Of a stretch of DNA of 43,842 bases, positions 33,592 through 42,259 are shown piece after piece. This stretch comes from Actinomycetota bacterium. Lineage in GTDB: Bacteria; Actinomycetota; Acidimicrobiia; Acidimicrobiales; Ilumatobacteraceae. Each line of letters begins with the position of its first letter. Positions within the stretch are counted from its first letter, which is position 1. Below the pieces are notes generated by a model. It had not been told where the DNA came from. It saw only the letters and a list, made by a program, of their open reading frames with translations, and did no database searches. The DNA lies in assembly GCA_963169665.1 (NCBI GenBank), contig CAUJET010000023.1:1-43842 (forward strand). The letters run 5' to 3'. A program made the translations under genes and the position numbers.

Positions 33592-34395
33592 ATGGTCGCC
33601 GAACTGCATGCCGATCAACCGCTCGGCGCACGGGACCCGGAGTGGCGCACCCAGGCAGGCTTCGCGTACCGGTTCGACTGGGGCCCGAACGGTCTCCGCA
33701 CCTTGGCACCCGTTTCCGACGTGGTCGTCATCGTCGACGTGTTGCGGTTCACGTCCGCGGTGAGCGCAGCGGTGGAGGGGGGCACCACGGTGTTCCCGTA
33801 CCGGTGGGCCGACGACGGCGCCCCCGCGTACGCGGCCGACCACGACGCACAGTTGGCCGGGCGGCGCGAGCACGGCGAGCTCTCGCTGTCGCCCACCGAT
33901 CTGCTGTCGGTCTCCACCCCGCTCCGGCTCGTACTCCCGTCACCGAACGGGTCGGCGCTGTCGTTCGCCGCGCGCGACCACGGCGCCCGCCACGTGTTGG
34001 CCGGATGCCTGCGCAACGCGACCGCCACGGCCCGGCTCGCGCGTCGCCTGGCAGGCGCCACCGGCACCATCTCGGTGATCGCCGCCGGCGAACGCTGGCA
34101 CGGGGCCACCGGCCCCATCCGCCCCGCGGTCGAGGACCTGATCGGGGCGGGCGCGATCCTCGCCGCACTCGACCCGTCGGCGGCGATCTCGGCGCCGTGC
34201 TGCTCGCCGGAGGCCGCGGCAGCTCGTGCCGCCTTCGTCGGGGCCCGCCCGCGCCTGCACGAGACGATCGCATCGAGCGGATCGGGCCGCGAGCTGATCA
34301 CCCGCGGGTGGGCCGACGACGTGGCGACGAGCGCCGCCCTCGACGTCACCGACCGGGCGGCCCGCCTCGTCGACGACGCCTACGTCCGGTCCTGA
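33592..34395 (+). CDS. 2-phosphosulfolactate phosphatase (ComB) family protein
   Basis: A 267-aa protein of the ComB family: VVVIVDVLRFTSAVSAAVEGG (key part DVLRFTSA), LVLPSPNGSAL, LAGCLRNATATARL and GERWHGATGPIRPAVEDLIGAGAI (key part EDLIGAG). ComB removes phosphate from 2-phosphosulfolactate in coenzyme M synthesis of archaea. In bacteria without coenzyme M the role is unclear. ATG with a good AGGAAACG ribosome site. It converges with the MscS gene. Between them GATCGC/GCGATC (34404-34409, 34428-34433) could form a weak stem. Confidence 0.85.
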   Translation: MVAELHADQPLGARDPEWRTQAGFAYRFDWGPNGLRTLAPVSDVVVIVDVLRFTSAVSAAVEGGTTVFPYRWADDGAPAYAADHDAQLAGRREHGELSLSPTDLLSVSTPLRLVLPSPNGSALSFAARDHGARHVLAGCLRNATATARLARRLAGATGTISVIAAGERWHGATGPIRPAVEDLIGAGAILAALDPSAAISAPCCSPEAAAARAAFVGARPRLHETIASSGSGRELITRGWADDVATSAALDVTDRAARLVDDAYVRS

Positions 34396-34436
34396 CCGGG
34401 CCTGATCGCGCCGACGCCGGCTCGCGGGCGATCCGA

Positions 34437-35384
34437 TCAGTCGTCGTCGTCGACCAGCGAGTTCGGTTCGGCGCTCGGCTGGACCCGCACGTCCATCGCC
34501 CGCAGCGCGAGCGCGATGCGTCGACGCAGCTCGCGTGCGACCTTCCACTGCTGGGCGGGGAGGGTGCGTCCCACCACGCGCATGTGCACGCTGTCGGCGC
34601 CCAGATCGTCGAGGCCAGAGACCTTCGGCGCCTCCAGCACGACCGGCGCCCACTGCGGCTCGACTGCCATCGCCGCCCCGACCTCGTCCAGCCTGGCGGC
34701 CACCTCGTCGAGGTCGACGTCGCGACCGAGCGGCACCTTGATCAGCACGCGGGCCCAGTCGCGAGACGCGTTCACGCTCTGACGCAGCTCACCGTTCGCG
34801 ATGGTGACGAGGTCGCCGTCGAAGGTGCGCAGCTTGGTGACCCGCAGCGTCATCTCCTCCACGTGCCCCTCGACCCAACCGACGCCCATCAGCGGGCCGA
34901 CGCGCACGAGGTCGCCAACACCGAACTGGCGCTCGCTCAGGATGAACATGCCCGAGAGCACGTCACCCACGATCTGCTGGGCCCCGAAGCCGAGGCCGGC
35001 GCCGACGACGGAAGCGAGCGGCACGACGGCCGAGGACGGCAGGTTGAGCTCGATCAGCACCCAGATGATCGCCATGAACACGATCGAGAAGTTGATGGCC
35101 CATCGCAGGGCGCCGATCAGCGCCTGTTGGTGCGCACCGACGGTGCTGGTGCGCGGATCGCTCGCGAGCCGCTGCTGCTCGCTGAACTTCTTCGCCTGCC
35201 GTTTGGCGACGAAGCTGACCACCTTGGTGAGCACGAGCGCGGCGACGACGATCAGACCGATCGTGATGCCCGTCCCACGGAGCCAGTCGACCACACCGTC
35301 CCAGAAGCCGTCGTCGCGCTCGTCGAGCACCGACCCGACGATGGGAGGGACCGAGGAGGAGACGCTGAGGATCATCGCCGCCAT
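34437..35384 (-). CDS. Small-conductance mechanosensitive channel (MscS family)
   Basis: A 315-aa channel protein with three hydrophobic helices: ITIGLIVVAALVLTKVV, a second at about residues 90-115, and the pore helix SAVVPLASVVGAGLGFGAQQIVGDVLSG, whose Gly/Ala pattern (ASVVGAGLGFGAQ) is typical of MscS TM3. The cytoplasmic beta and alpha/beta domains follow (FGVGDLVRVG, then LRTFDGDLVTIANGEL). It relieves turgor on osmotic downshock. It starts 15 bp after the GntR stop, same strand. Confidence 0.9.
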   Translation of the reverse strand: MAAMILSVSSSVPPIVGSVLDERDDGFWDGVVDWLRGTGITIGLIVVAALVLTKVVSFVAKRQAKKFSEQQRLASDPRTSTVGAHQQALIGALRWAINFSIVFMAIIWVLIELNLPSSAVVPLASVVGAGLGFGAQQIVGDVLSGMFILSERQFGVGDLVRVGPLMGVGWVEGHVEEMTLRVTKLRTFDGDLVTIANGELRQSVNASRDWARVLIKVPLGRDVDLDEVAARLDEVGAAMAVEPQWAPVVLEAPKVSGLDDLGADSVHMRVVGRTLPAQQWKVARELRRRIALALRAMDVRVQPSAEPNSLVDDDD

Positions 35385-35399
35385 TCTGCCCGCAGCGGG

Positions 35400-36125
35400 T
35401 CACTCCACCAGGCGCAGGCCGGTGGGCAGCACGCTCGGCTCGGCGGTGGGGAGTTCGACGACGAACTCGGTCCGCCGCGCCGGGAAGACGTGCTCGCTCA
35501 TGAGCACCGGACGACCCTGGGTGTCGGTCGTGATGCGTTCGCAGCGCAGCACCGGGCTGGCCGCCGGCACGCCGAGCAGCTTCGCGTCCGCGCCATCGAC
35601 GGAGTCGGCCCCGATGGTCTGGGTCGCGCCGCGCAGTGCGACGCCGAGCATCTCGTAGAACGGTCGCTGCTCCACGTCGTGGCGGCTGAGGTGCTGACCG
35701 AGCTCGGCCGGGCACCACACGGTCACCACCGCGAAGGGTTGACCGTCGGCGAGGTTGAGCCGCTTCACGCGCAGCACCTGCTCGACCCCGAGCACCTCGG
35801 CCACGCGCTTCGGCGCGGTGCGGAAGTCGAACTCGATCACCCGACGCTCGGGCTTGATGCCGCGACGCTCCAGTTGTCCTTCGATCGTGCCCAGCTCGTC
35901 GAGGTGCTGGCGCAGCGGTTCGCCCGCGACGTACCAGCCGAAGCCCTGGCGTGCATCGACGAGGCCTTCGTCGCGCAGGATCTCCAGCGCACGCCGGATG
36001 GTGACGCGACTCACGCCGAACTCGGTGGACAGATCGGCCTCGCTCGGGAGCACCTCGCCGGCGCCGACGGCGCTCAGACGCGAGCGGAGCTCGTCGGCGA
36101 TCTGCTGGTAGCGGATGGTCCTCAC
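35400..36125 (-). CDS. GntR/HutC family transcriptional regulator
   Basis: A 241-aa regulator: N-terminal GntR winged helix (YQQIADELRSRL, LPSEADLSTEFGVSRVTIRRAL) and a C-terminal UTRA ligand domain, as in the HutC subfamily, where sugar phosphates or other small metabolites bind. The GTG start overlaps the TGA of the upstream GHMP kinase gene by 4 bp, so kinase and regulator come from one mRNA. The ligand may be that kinase's substrate or product (inference). Confidence 0.9.
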   Translation of the reverse strand: MRTIRYQQIADELRSRLSAVGAGEVLPSEADLSTEFGVSRVTIRRALEILRDEGLVDARQGFGWYVAGEPLRQHLDELGTIEGQLERRGIKPERRVIEFDFRTAPKRVAEVLGVEQVLRVKRLNLADGQPFAVVTVWCPAELGQHLSRHDVEQRPFYEMLGVALRGATQTIGADSVDGADAKLLGVPAASPVLRCERITTDTQGRPVLMSEHVFPARRTEFVVELPTAEPSVLPTGLRLVE

Positions 36126-37312
36126 ACACGGCTCCGGACGACATGGCCGCCGGTGTCGTCACGGCCGCTGTGACTGCCGCTGCGACCGCCGCTGTCGGTG
36201 GCGTCGTCGGCCAGCTCGGCCCGCAGCTCGGCGAGATCCCTGCCCTCCATCACCGACACCTCCGTCGTCACACCCGGCGCACCGATCGCTGCATCGAACC
36301 GCTGCCATCCGGCATGCTGCGCGATCGCGGCGCGGAACGCAAGGTCGGCGTCAGGGTCCTCGGGACCGAGCACTGCCAACGAACCGCCATGGCCGCCGGC
36401 GCCGTTCACCTTCCACCCGCGGGCACCGTGCTCGCGGGCCACCGCGATGAGGGCATGGGCGTCGTCGCCGACCAGTCCGGCGTGCATCGACTCGATCGCC
36501 TCGTGGCTCTCGTGCAGCGCCATGCCGTAGGCGCCGAGGTCGCCGATCGACAGCGCGTCCGCGGCAGCCCTGGCGGCGATGCGCATCTGCTCGAGCTCGT
36601 CCTCGCCGTGGCCGGCGTCGAGACGCTCGATCACCTCGTCGTGCAATGCCGACGAGGCGTGCGGGGCACCGAGGTAGACCGTGTGCAGGCGAGCCGCGAG
36701 CTGTGCCCGAGCCGCAGGCGGCGGCACGATCAGCTCGCGCCGCACCATCGGGTAGTGGACGTCGAAGCGACTGATGCCGCCCCACGCTGCGGCCGCATGG
36801 TCCTGCACGCCCGACTGCTTGCCCGTGACGGTCTCGTACGAGTGCGCCATCGCCGCGGCTTCACCGGCATCGAGCGGATCGCCGATCGCGGCGGCGAGCG
36901 CGCTGACGAGCGCCACCATGACCGAGGCGGACGTGCCGAGGCCCGAACCCGGCACGGTCGAGTCGGCGATGTCGACCTCGATCGAGCCCGGGATGTCGGA
37001 CGCGACGACCGCGTGTTCGATGATCGGATGGCGGCCCGGCGGATCGCCCATCGAGAACTCGTAGTCCTCGCCGGTCATGCGGATCACGAGACGCACCCAG
37101 CGATCCGATCCCGGTTGCGCGCGGAGGCGCACGTCGGCGCGATGGTCGATCGAGATGTTGCACACGGTGCCACGTCGGGCGAACCATGTGTCCGTCCACC
37201 CACCGACGTCGGCGGTGCGCGTGGGAGCGGTGGCATGGACGAGGATCACCGGCGGCCGGCGGAGCGGACGTGTGATCGTCGAGTCGGGGGGATGATTGTG
37301 GGGAGAGGTCAC
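36122..37312 (-). CDS. GHMP-family sugar kinase
   Basis: A 396-aa GHMP kinase: ATAPTRTADVGGWTDTWFA resembles the substrate-binding start of heptose-7-phosphate and galactokinase-like kinases, PGSGLGTSASVMVAL is the ATP loop, and GAGGHGGSLAVLG is motif 3. It phosphorylates a sugar or sugar phosphate; the exact one is not known. The C-terminal 30 residues are Asp/Gly/Ser-rich and atypical. The GTG at 37312 fits a -10-like AACTCT in the AT-rich promoter region, but a later start (before VILVHATAPTR) is possible. Co-translated with a GntR regulator. Confidence 0.82.
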   Translation of the reverse strand: MTSPHNHPPDSTITRPLRRPPVILVHATAPTRTADVGGWTDTWFARRGTVCNISIDHRADVRLRAQPGSDRWVRLVIRMTGEDYEFSMGDPPGRHPIIEHAVVASDIPGSIEVDIADSTVPGSGLGTSASVMVALVSALAAAIGDPLDAGEAAAMAHSYETVTGKQSGVQDHAAAAWGGISRFDVHYPMVRRELIVPPPAARAQLAARLHTVYLGAPHASSALHDEVIERLDAGHGEDELEQMRIAARAAADALSIGDLGAYGMALHESHEAIESMHAGLVGDDAHALIAVAREHGARGWKVNGAGGHGGSLAVLGPEDPDADLAFRAAIAQHAGWQRFDAAIGAPGVTTEVSVMEGRDLAELRAELADDATDSGGRSGSHSGRDDTGGHVVRSRV

Positions 37313-37333
37313 TTGTATTAGAGTTGTCTACAT
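37313..37333. promoter_or_regulatory. AT-rich promoter/operator between kinase and aconitase genes
   Basis: A 21-bp AT-rich island in very GC-rich surroundings carries the dyad TAGA-GTTG-TCTA (37319-37330). A plus-strand -10 TAGAGT (37319-37324) could serve the aconitase gene, and a minus-strand AACTCT the kinase. It is a reasonable binding site for the neighbouring GntR protein. Confidence 0.4.
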
Positions 37334-37436
37334 CGAGCGGTGCGAGCGATCGCACCGATCGGAGGTGCGGGCAACCGCACGATCGATCTCGTCACGACCT
37401 GTTCGCGACTGAACACCCGAGGATAGAGGAGCCACC

Positions 37437-39707
37437 ATGACCGTCACCGCCGGAACACCGATCGAACTCGTGCAGGGCGTGTACGCCACGCTCGACGAGC
37501 GCGTGGCGGCAGGCCGCGAGCGCTTCGGCCGCCCGCTCACCCTCACCGAGAAGATCCTGCTCAACCACTTGTACGACCCGACCGAGCCCGTCGAGCGCGG
37601 CGGTACGTACAACGACTTCCATCCCGATCGCGTCGCGATGCAGGACGCGACGGCGCAGATGGCGCTGCTGCAGTTCATGACCGCCGGTCTGCCCACCACC
37701 GCGGTGCCCTCGACGGTGCACTGCGACCACCTCATCCAGGCCAAGGTCGGCGCCCGCATCGACCTCGGCGTCGCGGTCGACACGAACAAGGAGGTCTACG
37801 ACTTCCTCCGCTCCGTCAGCGCCAAGTACGGCATCGGCTTCTGGGGCCCCGGGAGCGGCATCATCCACCAGGTCGTGCTCGAGAACTACGCGTTCCCCGG
37901 CGGCATGATGATCGGCACCGACAGCCACACCCCCAACGCCGGCGGCCTCGGCATGGTCGCCATCGGCGTGGGCGGCGCGGATGCCGTCGACGTGATGACG
38001 GGCTTCCCGTTCAACGTGCGCTGGCCGAAGGTCATCGGCGTCAAGCTCACCGGCACCCTCTCGGGCTGGTCGTCGCCGAAGGACGTCATCCTCGAGGTGG
38101 CCCGGGTCCTCACGGTCGAGGGCGGCACCGGCGCGATCATCGAGTATCACGGCCCGGGCGCCGACAGCATCTCGGCCACCGGCAAGGCCACCATCTGCAA
38201 CATGGGCGCGGAGATCGGTGCCACCTGCAGCGTGTTCCCGTACGACCACAACATGGCCCAGTACCTGAAGGCCACCGGCCGCGAGGCGATCGCCGACGCC
38301 GCCGACAAGGCCGCGGCGAACCTGCGCCCCGACGACGGCGCCCAGTACGACCAGCTCGTGGAGATCGACCTCGACCAGCTGAAGCCGCTCATCAACGGCC
38401 CCCACTCCCCCGACCGCGCCAACCGCGTCGGCGCCCAGGTGGGCGCCGAGGCCCGCGCCAACGACTGGCCGCTCGAGATCAGCTCCACCCTCATCGGCAG
38501 CTGCACCAACAGCTCGTACGAGGACATCACCCGCGCCGCCTCGATCGCCCGCCAGGCCGCGGCACGGGGACTGACGGCCAAGGTCGAACTCCTCGTCACG
38601 CCCGGCTCCGAGCAGACCCGCGCCACCATCGAGCGCGACGGCCTGATCGCCGACCTCGAGGCGATCGGCGCCACCGTGCTCGCCAACGCGTGCGGTCCGT
38701 GCATCGGCCAGTGGGACCGTCCGGCAAGCGTGACCGGGAAGCCGAACACGATCGTCAACTCGTACAACCGCAACTTCCCGAAGCGCAATGACGGCTCGGC
38801 CAACACGCTCAGCTTCGTCACGTCGCCCGACACCGTGGTCGCCCTCGCCCTCGCCGGCCGCCTCGACTTCGACCCCACCACCGACACGATCACCGCGCCC
38901 GACGGCACCGAGGTCCTGCTCGACCCGCCCGTGGGCGAGGTGCTGCCCGACGCCGGTTACGACCCGGGCGAGAACACCTTCACCGCCCCGCCTGCCGACG
39001 GCTCGTCGGTGGTCGTCGAGGTGTCGCCCACCAGCGACCGTCTGCAGCTCCTGCAGCCGTTCCCGGCGTGGGACGGCAACGACTACCTGGGCCTGCCCGT
39101 GCTGATGAAGGCCAAGGGCAAGTGCACCACCGACCACATCTCGGCTGCCGGCAAGTGGCTCACCTACCGCGGCCACCTCGAGAACATCTCGGGCAACCTG
39201 TTCCTCGGTGCGATCAACGCGTATGGCGACCAGTACGAGGCGGGCCACGGCAAGGACGTTCGCGACGGCAGCGTCGACACCTTCCCGAACCTCGCGAAGA
39301 AGTACAGCGAGGCCGGCATCCGCTGGGTGGCGATCGGCGACCGCAACTACGGCGAGGGTTCGTCACGCGAGCACGCGGCGATGGAGCCCCGGTTCCGCAA
39401 CGGCGTGGTGATCATCACCCGCAGCTTCGCCCGCATCCACGAGACGAACCTGAAGAAGCAGGGCATGGTGCCCCTCACCTTCGCCGATCCGGCCACCTAC
39501 GACCTCGTGGGCGAGGACGACCGCATCAACGTGCTCGACCTGCCGCCCAAGCCCGGTCAGAACGTGCGTTGCCAGATCGTGAAGCCCGACGGCACCACGA
39601 TCGACTTCGAGGGCGTGCACACCTTCAGCGACGAGCAGGTCGAGTGGTTCCTCGCCGGCTCGGCCCTCAACGTCGTGCGCAAGAAGGTGGCCGAGGGCCA
39701 GGCCTGA
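37437..39707 (+). CDS. Aconitate hydratase, mitochondrial-type
   Basis: A 756-aa aconitase that interconverts citrate and isocitrate in the TCA cycle. It starts like mitochondrial aconitases ([45 protein letters not shown]) and lacks the longer form of bacterial AcnA (about 890-930 aa) or AcnB. The 4Fe-4S cysteines are in [10 protein letters not shown] and ACGPCIGQW; active-site [11 protein letters not shown] is intact. ATG with a strong GAGGAG ribosome site and a leader of about 100 nt, unlike its leaderless neighbours. A long hairpin follows the stop codon. Confidence 0.93.
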   Translation: MTVTAGTPIELVQGVYATLDERVAAGRERFGRPLTLTEKILLNHLYDPTEPVERGGTYNDFHPDRVAMQDATAQMALLQFMTAGLPTTAVPSTVHCDHLIQAKVGARIDLGVAVDTNKEVYDFLRSVSAKYGIGFWGPGSGIIHQVVLENYAFPGGMMIGTDSHTPNAGGLGMVAIGVGGADAVDVMTGFPFNVRWPKVIGVKLTGTLSGWSSPKDVILEVARVLTVEGGTGAIIEYHGPGADSISATGKATICNMGAEIGATCSVFPYDHNMAQYLKATGREAIADAADKAAANLRPDDGAQYDQLVEIDLDQLKPLINGPHSPDRANRVGAQVGAEARANDWPLEISSTLIGSCTNSSYEDITRAASIARQAAARGLTAKVELLVTPGSEQTRATIERDGLIADLEAIGATVLANACGPCIGQWDRPASVTGKPNTIVNSYNRNFPKRNDGSANTLSFVTSPDTVVALALAGRLDFDPTTDTITAPDGTEVLLDPPVGEVLPDAGYDPGENTFTAPPADGSSVVVEVSPTSDRLQLLQPFPAWDGNDYLGLPVLMKAKGKCTTDHISAAGKWLTYRGHLENISGNLFLGAINAYGDQYEAGHGKDVRDGSVDTFPNLAKKYSEAGIRWVAIGDRNYGEGSSREHAAMEPRFRNGVVIITRSFARIHETNLKKQGMVPLTFADPATYDLVGEDDRINVLDLPPKPGQNVRCQIVKPDGTTIDFEGVHTFSDEQVEWFLAGSALNVVRKKVAEGQA

Positions 39708-39721
39708 TCCGAGCCGATGCT

Positions 39722-39766
39722 TCCGGTCGCGGATCTTCTCGCTGAGCGAGAGGATTCGCGACCGGA
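39722..39766 (+). terminator. Long-stem terminator after the aconitase gene
   Basis: Bases 39722-39742 and 39746-39766 form a continuous 21-bp stem with two G-U pairs and a TGA loop, 14 bp after the stop codon. It has no U-tract, as is common in GC-rich actinobacteria. It ends 19 bp before the next gene's -10. Confidence 0.7.
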
Positions 39767-39784
39767 TCCATCGGTGCGCGCGCC

Positions 39785-39790
39785 TAGGTT
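39785..39790 (+). promoter_or_regulatory. -10 element of the second nitroreductase gene
   Basis: TAGGTT at 39785-39790 puts +1 at 39797, the A of the ATG, so the mRNA is predicted to be strictly leaderless. Confidence 0.5.
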
Positions 39791-39796
39791 CGGCGC

Positions 39797-40447
39797 ATGG
39801 AACTGATTCACGCGCTGCGCTCCAACGGGGCCGTCCGCTCGTTCACGGATCGCCCGGTCGACGACGCCACCCTCTCCGCCGTGCTCGACACGGCCCGGTT
39901 CGCGCCGAGCGGCGGCAACCGCCAGCCGTGGCGCGTGGCGATCGTTCGCGACCTCGACACACGCCGCGAGATGGGCGGACTGATGCGCACGGTGTGGGAG
40001 GAGTACGTCGGCGCGAACGCCACCGGCGTCACCGCCTTCGCGTTCGGCCGCTCGATCGACGCACCGTCGATCGCGGCACCCAACGCGCTGCTCGACGAGA
40101 TCGAGACGGTGCCGGTCGTGCTCGCGATCGCCGCCGACCTGCGCCACATCGCGATGATGGACGGCAACCTCGAGCGGCCACCCGTCACCGGCGGCGCCTC
40201 GATCTACCCGTTCTGCTGGAGCATCCTGCTGGCCGCCCGGGAGCACGGCCTGGGCGGGGTACTCACCACGTTCCTGTCGCGCGAGGAACCGGCGATCGCA
40301 CCTCGGCTCGCCCTCCCCGCCGATCACGCGCTCGTCGCGACGATCTTCCTCGGGTACCCGACGCACCAGAACACCAAGCTGAAGCGGCACGCCGTGAATT
40401 CGTTCGCCACGATCGACCGGTTCGACGGAGACTCCTTCGATGCCTGA
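39797..40447 (+). CDS. Nitroreductase family protein
   Basis: A 216-aa FMN-dependent nitroreductase-like protein: ALRSNGAVRSFTDRPVDD holds the FMN-phosphate arginine, FAPSGGNRQPWRVAIVRD is the usual loop, and GLGGVLTTFL lies near the end. It differs from the 32896 copy in length of the middle part. Its TGA overlaps the ATG of the DinB gene by 8 bp. The pair may act together on a toxic electrophile or a thiol conjugate (inference). Confidence 0.88.
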   Translation: MELIHALRSNGAVRSFTDRPVDDATLSAVLDTARFAPSGGNRQPWRVAIVRDLDTRREMGGLMRTVWEEYVGANATGVTAFAFGRSIDAPSIAAPNALLDEIETVPVVLAIAADLRHIAMMDGNLERPPVTGGASIYPFCWSILLAAREHGLGGVLTTFLSREEPAIAPRLALPADHALVATIFLGYPTHQNTKLKRHAVNSFATIDRFDGDSFDA

Positions 40448-40955
40448 GCCGACAGCCCTGCCCGACATCGCGTCTGTGACCGGTGAGCACGCGATGCTCA
40501 CCGACTTCCTCGACTACTTCCGCACGGTCTTCCTGCGCAAGGTCGAGGACCTCACCGACGAGCAGTCACGGCAGCGCCTGCCGCCGAGCGACCTCGATCT
40601 GCTCGGCATGACCCGCCACCTGGCCGACGTCGAGCGCTGGTGGTTCCGCGGTGTGTTCACCGCAGAGGTGACCGATGGGAACTACGAGAGCGACGACGAT
40701 CCCGACCTCGACTGGCACCACGGGCCGGCCGACACGATCGCGGAGGCACGCGACATCTGGCACGTCGAAGTGGCTCGCGCTCGCGAGATCGTCGCTGCGT
40801 CGACCGATCTCGACACGATCGGGGCGTACACCTCGGGCAGCCGAGGCGAGATCTCCCTGCGGTGGATCATGATCCACATGATCGAGGAGTACGCGCGGCA
40901 CCTGGGCCACGCCGACTTCCTCCGCGAGAACATCGACGGCGCGACGGGCGACTGA
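40440..40955 (+). CDS. DinB/DUF664 family protein
   Basis: A 171-aa four-helix protein of the DinB fold, DUF664 type, with metal-binding histidines in MTRHLADVERWWF and HMIEEYARHLGHADFLRE. In actinobacteria many members are mycothiol-dependent enzymes, so this one could use that thiol. It is translated with the nitroreductase (8-bp overlap). The 3' flank, 120 bp to the convergent desaturase gene, is mostly a 14-bp tandem array. Confidence 0.85.
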   Translation: MPEPTALPDIASVTGEHAMLTDFLDYFRTVFLRKVEDLTDEQSRQRLPPSDLDLLGMTRHLADVERWWFRGVFTAEVTDGNYESDDDPDLDWHHGPADTIAEARDIWHVEVARAREIVAASTDLDTIGAYTSGSRGEISLRWIMIHMIEEYARHLGHADFLRENIDGATGD

Positions 40956-40990
40956 CCGCAACCGACGGCGGGTCGGCCGACCAGCGCGGC

Positions 40991-41088
40991 CTCAGAGCAC
41001 CGGCGTCAGGCCACCGGCGTCAGGCCACCGGCGTCAGAGCACCGGCGTCAGAGCACCGGCCTCAGATCACCGGCCTCAGATCACCGGG
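40991..41088. repeat. 14-bp tandem repeat array
   Basis: Seven consecutive units of exactly 14 bp (consensus GTCAGAGCACCGGC; variants CTCAG, GGCC and GATC). The last unit and a half covers the end of the desaturase gene, whose stop codon (41078-41076) lies in the final unit. It fills the DinB/desaturase convergent gap. Its unit is unrelated to the 19-bp one. Confidence 0.85.
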
Positions 41089-42044
41089 GCTGCGGCTGGG
41101 CCGGCGATGACGGTGCGGGCACGCTCGGCGGCGTCGCGGGCACGATCGGCCAGACGCCGGGCGGCGACACCGATCCGCGCGATGCGGTCGAGCACCGCGT
41201 CACGGGCCTGCTCGGCCTCGCTGGTGAGCCCGCACAGCGACTCGATCTTCCACCACCGCACGACCACCGGCTGGAGGATCTGGTCATGGTGCTGCTGCAG
41301 GTTGTAGAGACCGTCGCGGGCGATCGCCTCGGCGTGCTTCTTGAACCCGGGAATGCCCGTGCCGGGCATCTCGAACTCGCGCACCTGACGTTCGATCGCG
41401 GGCAGCACGAGCGAGGGAGCGATCTCCAGCGCCGCGGACGTGAGGTCGCGGTAGAAGAGGAAGTGGAAGTTCTCGTCGGCGGCGACACGGCTGATGACCT
41501 CGTAGCCGGCCTCGCCGACCGGATGATCGCCGAGGTGCAGCTGCAAGGCCTTGCCGGTGTTGCGGTGGGCGATGCGGGTGGCGAGCTCCTGCAGGGCGAC
41601 GTAGACGAACCCGTCGACGGCGCTGTCGGGATTCGGCACCTGGCCACCCGACATCTGCGACATCCTGCCGTCCTCGAGCGCCCGCGGGTCGATCGCCCGG
41701 GTCACCGTCATGAAGTCGCGCAGGGCGATCGAGTGACGGGCCTCCTCGGCGGTCCAGCGGTGCGACCACTCGCGCCAGGCGCCGTCGCGGCCGAACATGC
41801 GGTCGATGGCCTGGAAGTAGTACGGCAGGTTGTCCTCGGTCAGGAGGTTGACGAACAGCGCGCTGCGGACCGAATCGGGCAGCGGCACCTCGCGGGCGTC
41901 CCACTGCTCACCCTCGACGAAGTCGCGGCCGAGGCTCCACGGCACGAACTCATGCGGATACCAGGGCTTGCACGTCTCGTAGTGGCGTGCCGTCAGCTGC
42001 TCGGCCACCGGGGTCAGTTCGTGGAGGAGCTGGACCTCGTTCAT
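41076..42044 (-). CDS. Acyl-ACP desaturase family diiron protein
   Basis: A 322-aa ferritin-like diiron protein of the acyl-ACP desaturase family (DesA-like). All six metal ligands can be placed: Glu70 (LLTEDNLPYY), Glu101 and His104 (EEARHS), Glu153 (LQELATRIAH), Glu191 and His194 (DENFHF). It would introduce a double bond into an acyl-ACP using O2. The last 50 residues form an Arg/Ala-rich helix. The frame is open to 42257; I chose the ATG at 42044, where the family fold begins and where a -10 predicts the start. A TetR-type operator sits directly upstream. Confidence 0.88.
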   Translation of the reverse strand: MNEVQLLHELTPVAEQLTARHYETCKPWYPHEFVPWSLGRDFVEGEQWDAREVPLPDSVRSALFVNLLTEDNLPYYFQAIDRMFGRDGAWREWSHRWTAEEARHSIALRDFMTVTRAIDPRALEDGRMSQMSGGQVPNPDSAVDGFVYVALQELATRIAHRNTGKALQLHLGDHPVGEAGYEVISRVAADENFHFLFYRDLTSAALEIAPSLVLPAIERQVREFEMPGTGIPGFKKHAEAIARDGLYNLQQHHDQILQPVVVRWWKIESLCGLTSEAEQARDAVLDRIARIGVAARRLADRARDAAERARTVIAGPAAAPVI

Positions 42045-42051
42045 GATCCTC

Positions 42052-42073
42052 AGTCTACCTACCGGTCGGTAGG
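42052..42073 (-). promoter_or_regulatory. Desaturase promoter with TetR-type operator
   Basis: A -10 TAGACT (42057-42052) puts +1 at 42045, one base before the ATG. Next to it CCTACCG-GT-CGGTAGG (42058-42073) is a 7-bp inverted repeat of the kind bound by many actinobacterial TetR proteins. No tetR gene lies beside it, and the repeat is different from the one at 5254-5269. Confidence 0.6.
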
Positions 42074-42120
42074 CGGGTGTGTCGGGGTGCGGTGCGCACG
42101 CTCGGGCGAGACCTGGTGAA

Positions 42121-42144
42121 ACGTCCGGCGGGTTCGCCGGACGT
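42121..42144. other. Perfect 10-bp hairpin in the 215-bp divergent gap
   Basis: ACGTCCGGCG and CGCCGGACGT flank a GGTT loop. The gap (42045-42259) otherwise holds the desaturase operator, a doubled ACGGTGAC (42181-42196 region) and the promoter of the acyltransferase gene. Role unknown; it is upstream of both predicted start sites. Confidence 0.4.
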
Positions 42145-42245
42145 CCGGCAGGACGGCGCACCGGGGCGCCCGTCGCCGACACGGTGACACGGTGACCGCT
42201 CGGAACCGACGGCCGTTCCAGCACGCACGCTGCTCGGACACCGCG

Positions 42246-42251
42246 TAACGT
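42246..42251 (+). promoter_or_regulatory. -10 element of the second acyltransferase gene
   Basis: TAACGT at 42246-42251 puts +1 at 42258, 2 nt before the GTG start codon at 42260. Confidence 0.5.
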
Positions 42252-42259
42252 ACCCACCC

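Noticed and set aside
32746..33873. N-terminal extension of the TM2 protein
   Set aside because: The minus frame is open up to 33873 but is antisense to the nitroreductase and ComB-like genes. The DUF2510 start at 32745 has its own ribosome site.
37392..39248. A 618-codon minus-strand open frame over the aconitase gene
   Set aside because: Same kind of GC shadow; the aconitase gene on the other strand is unambiguous.
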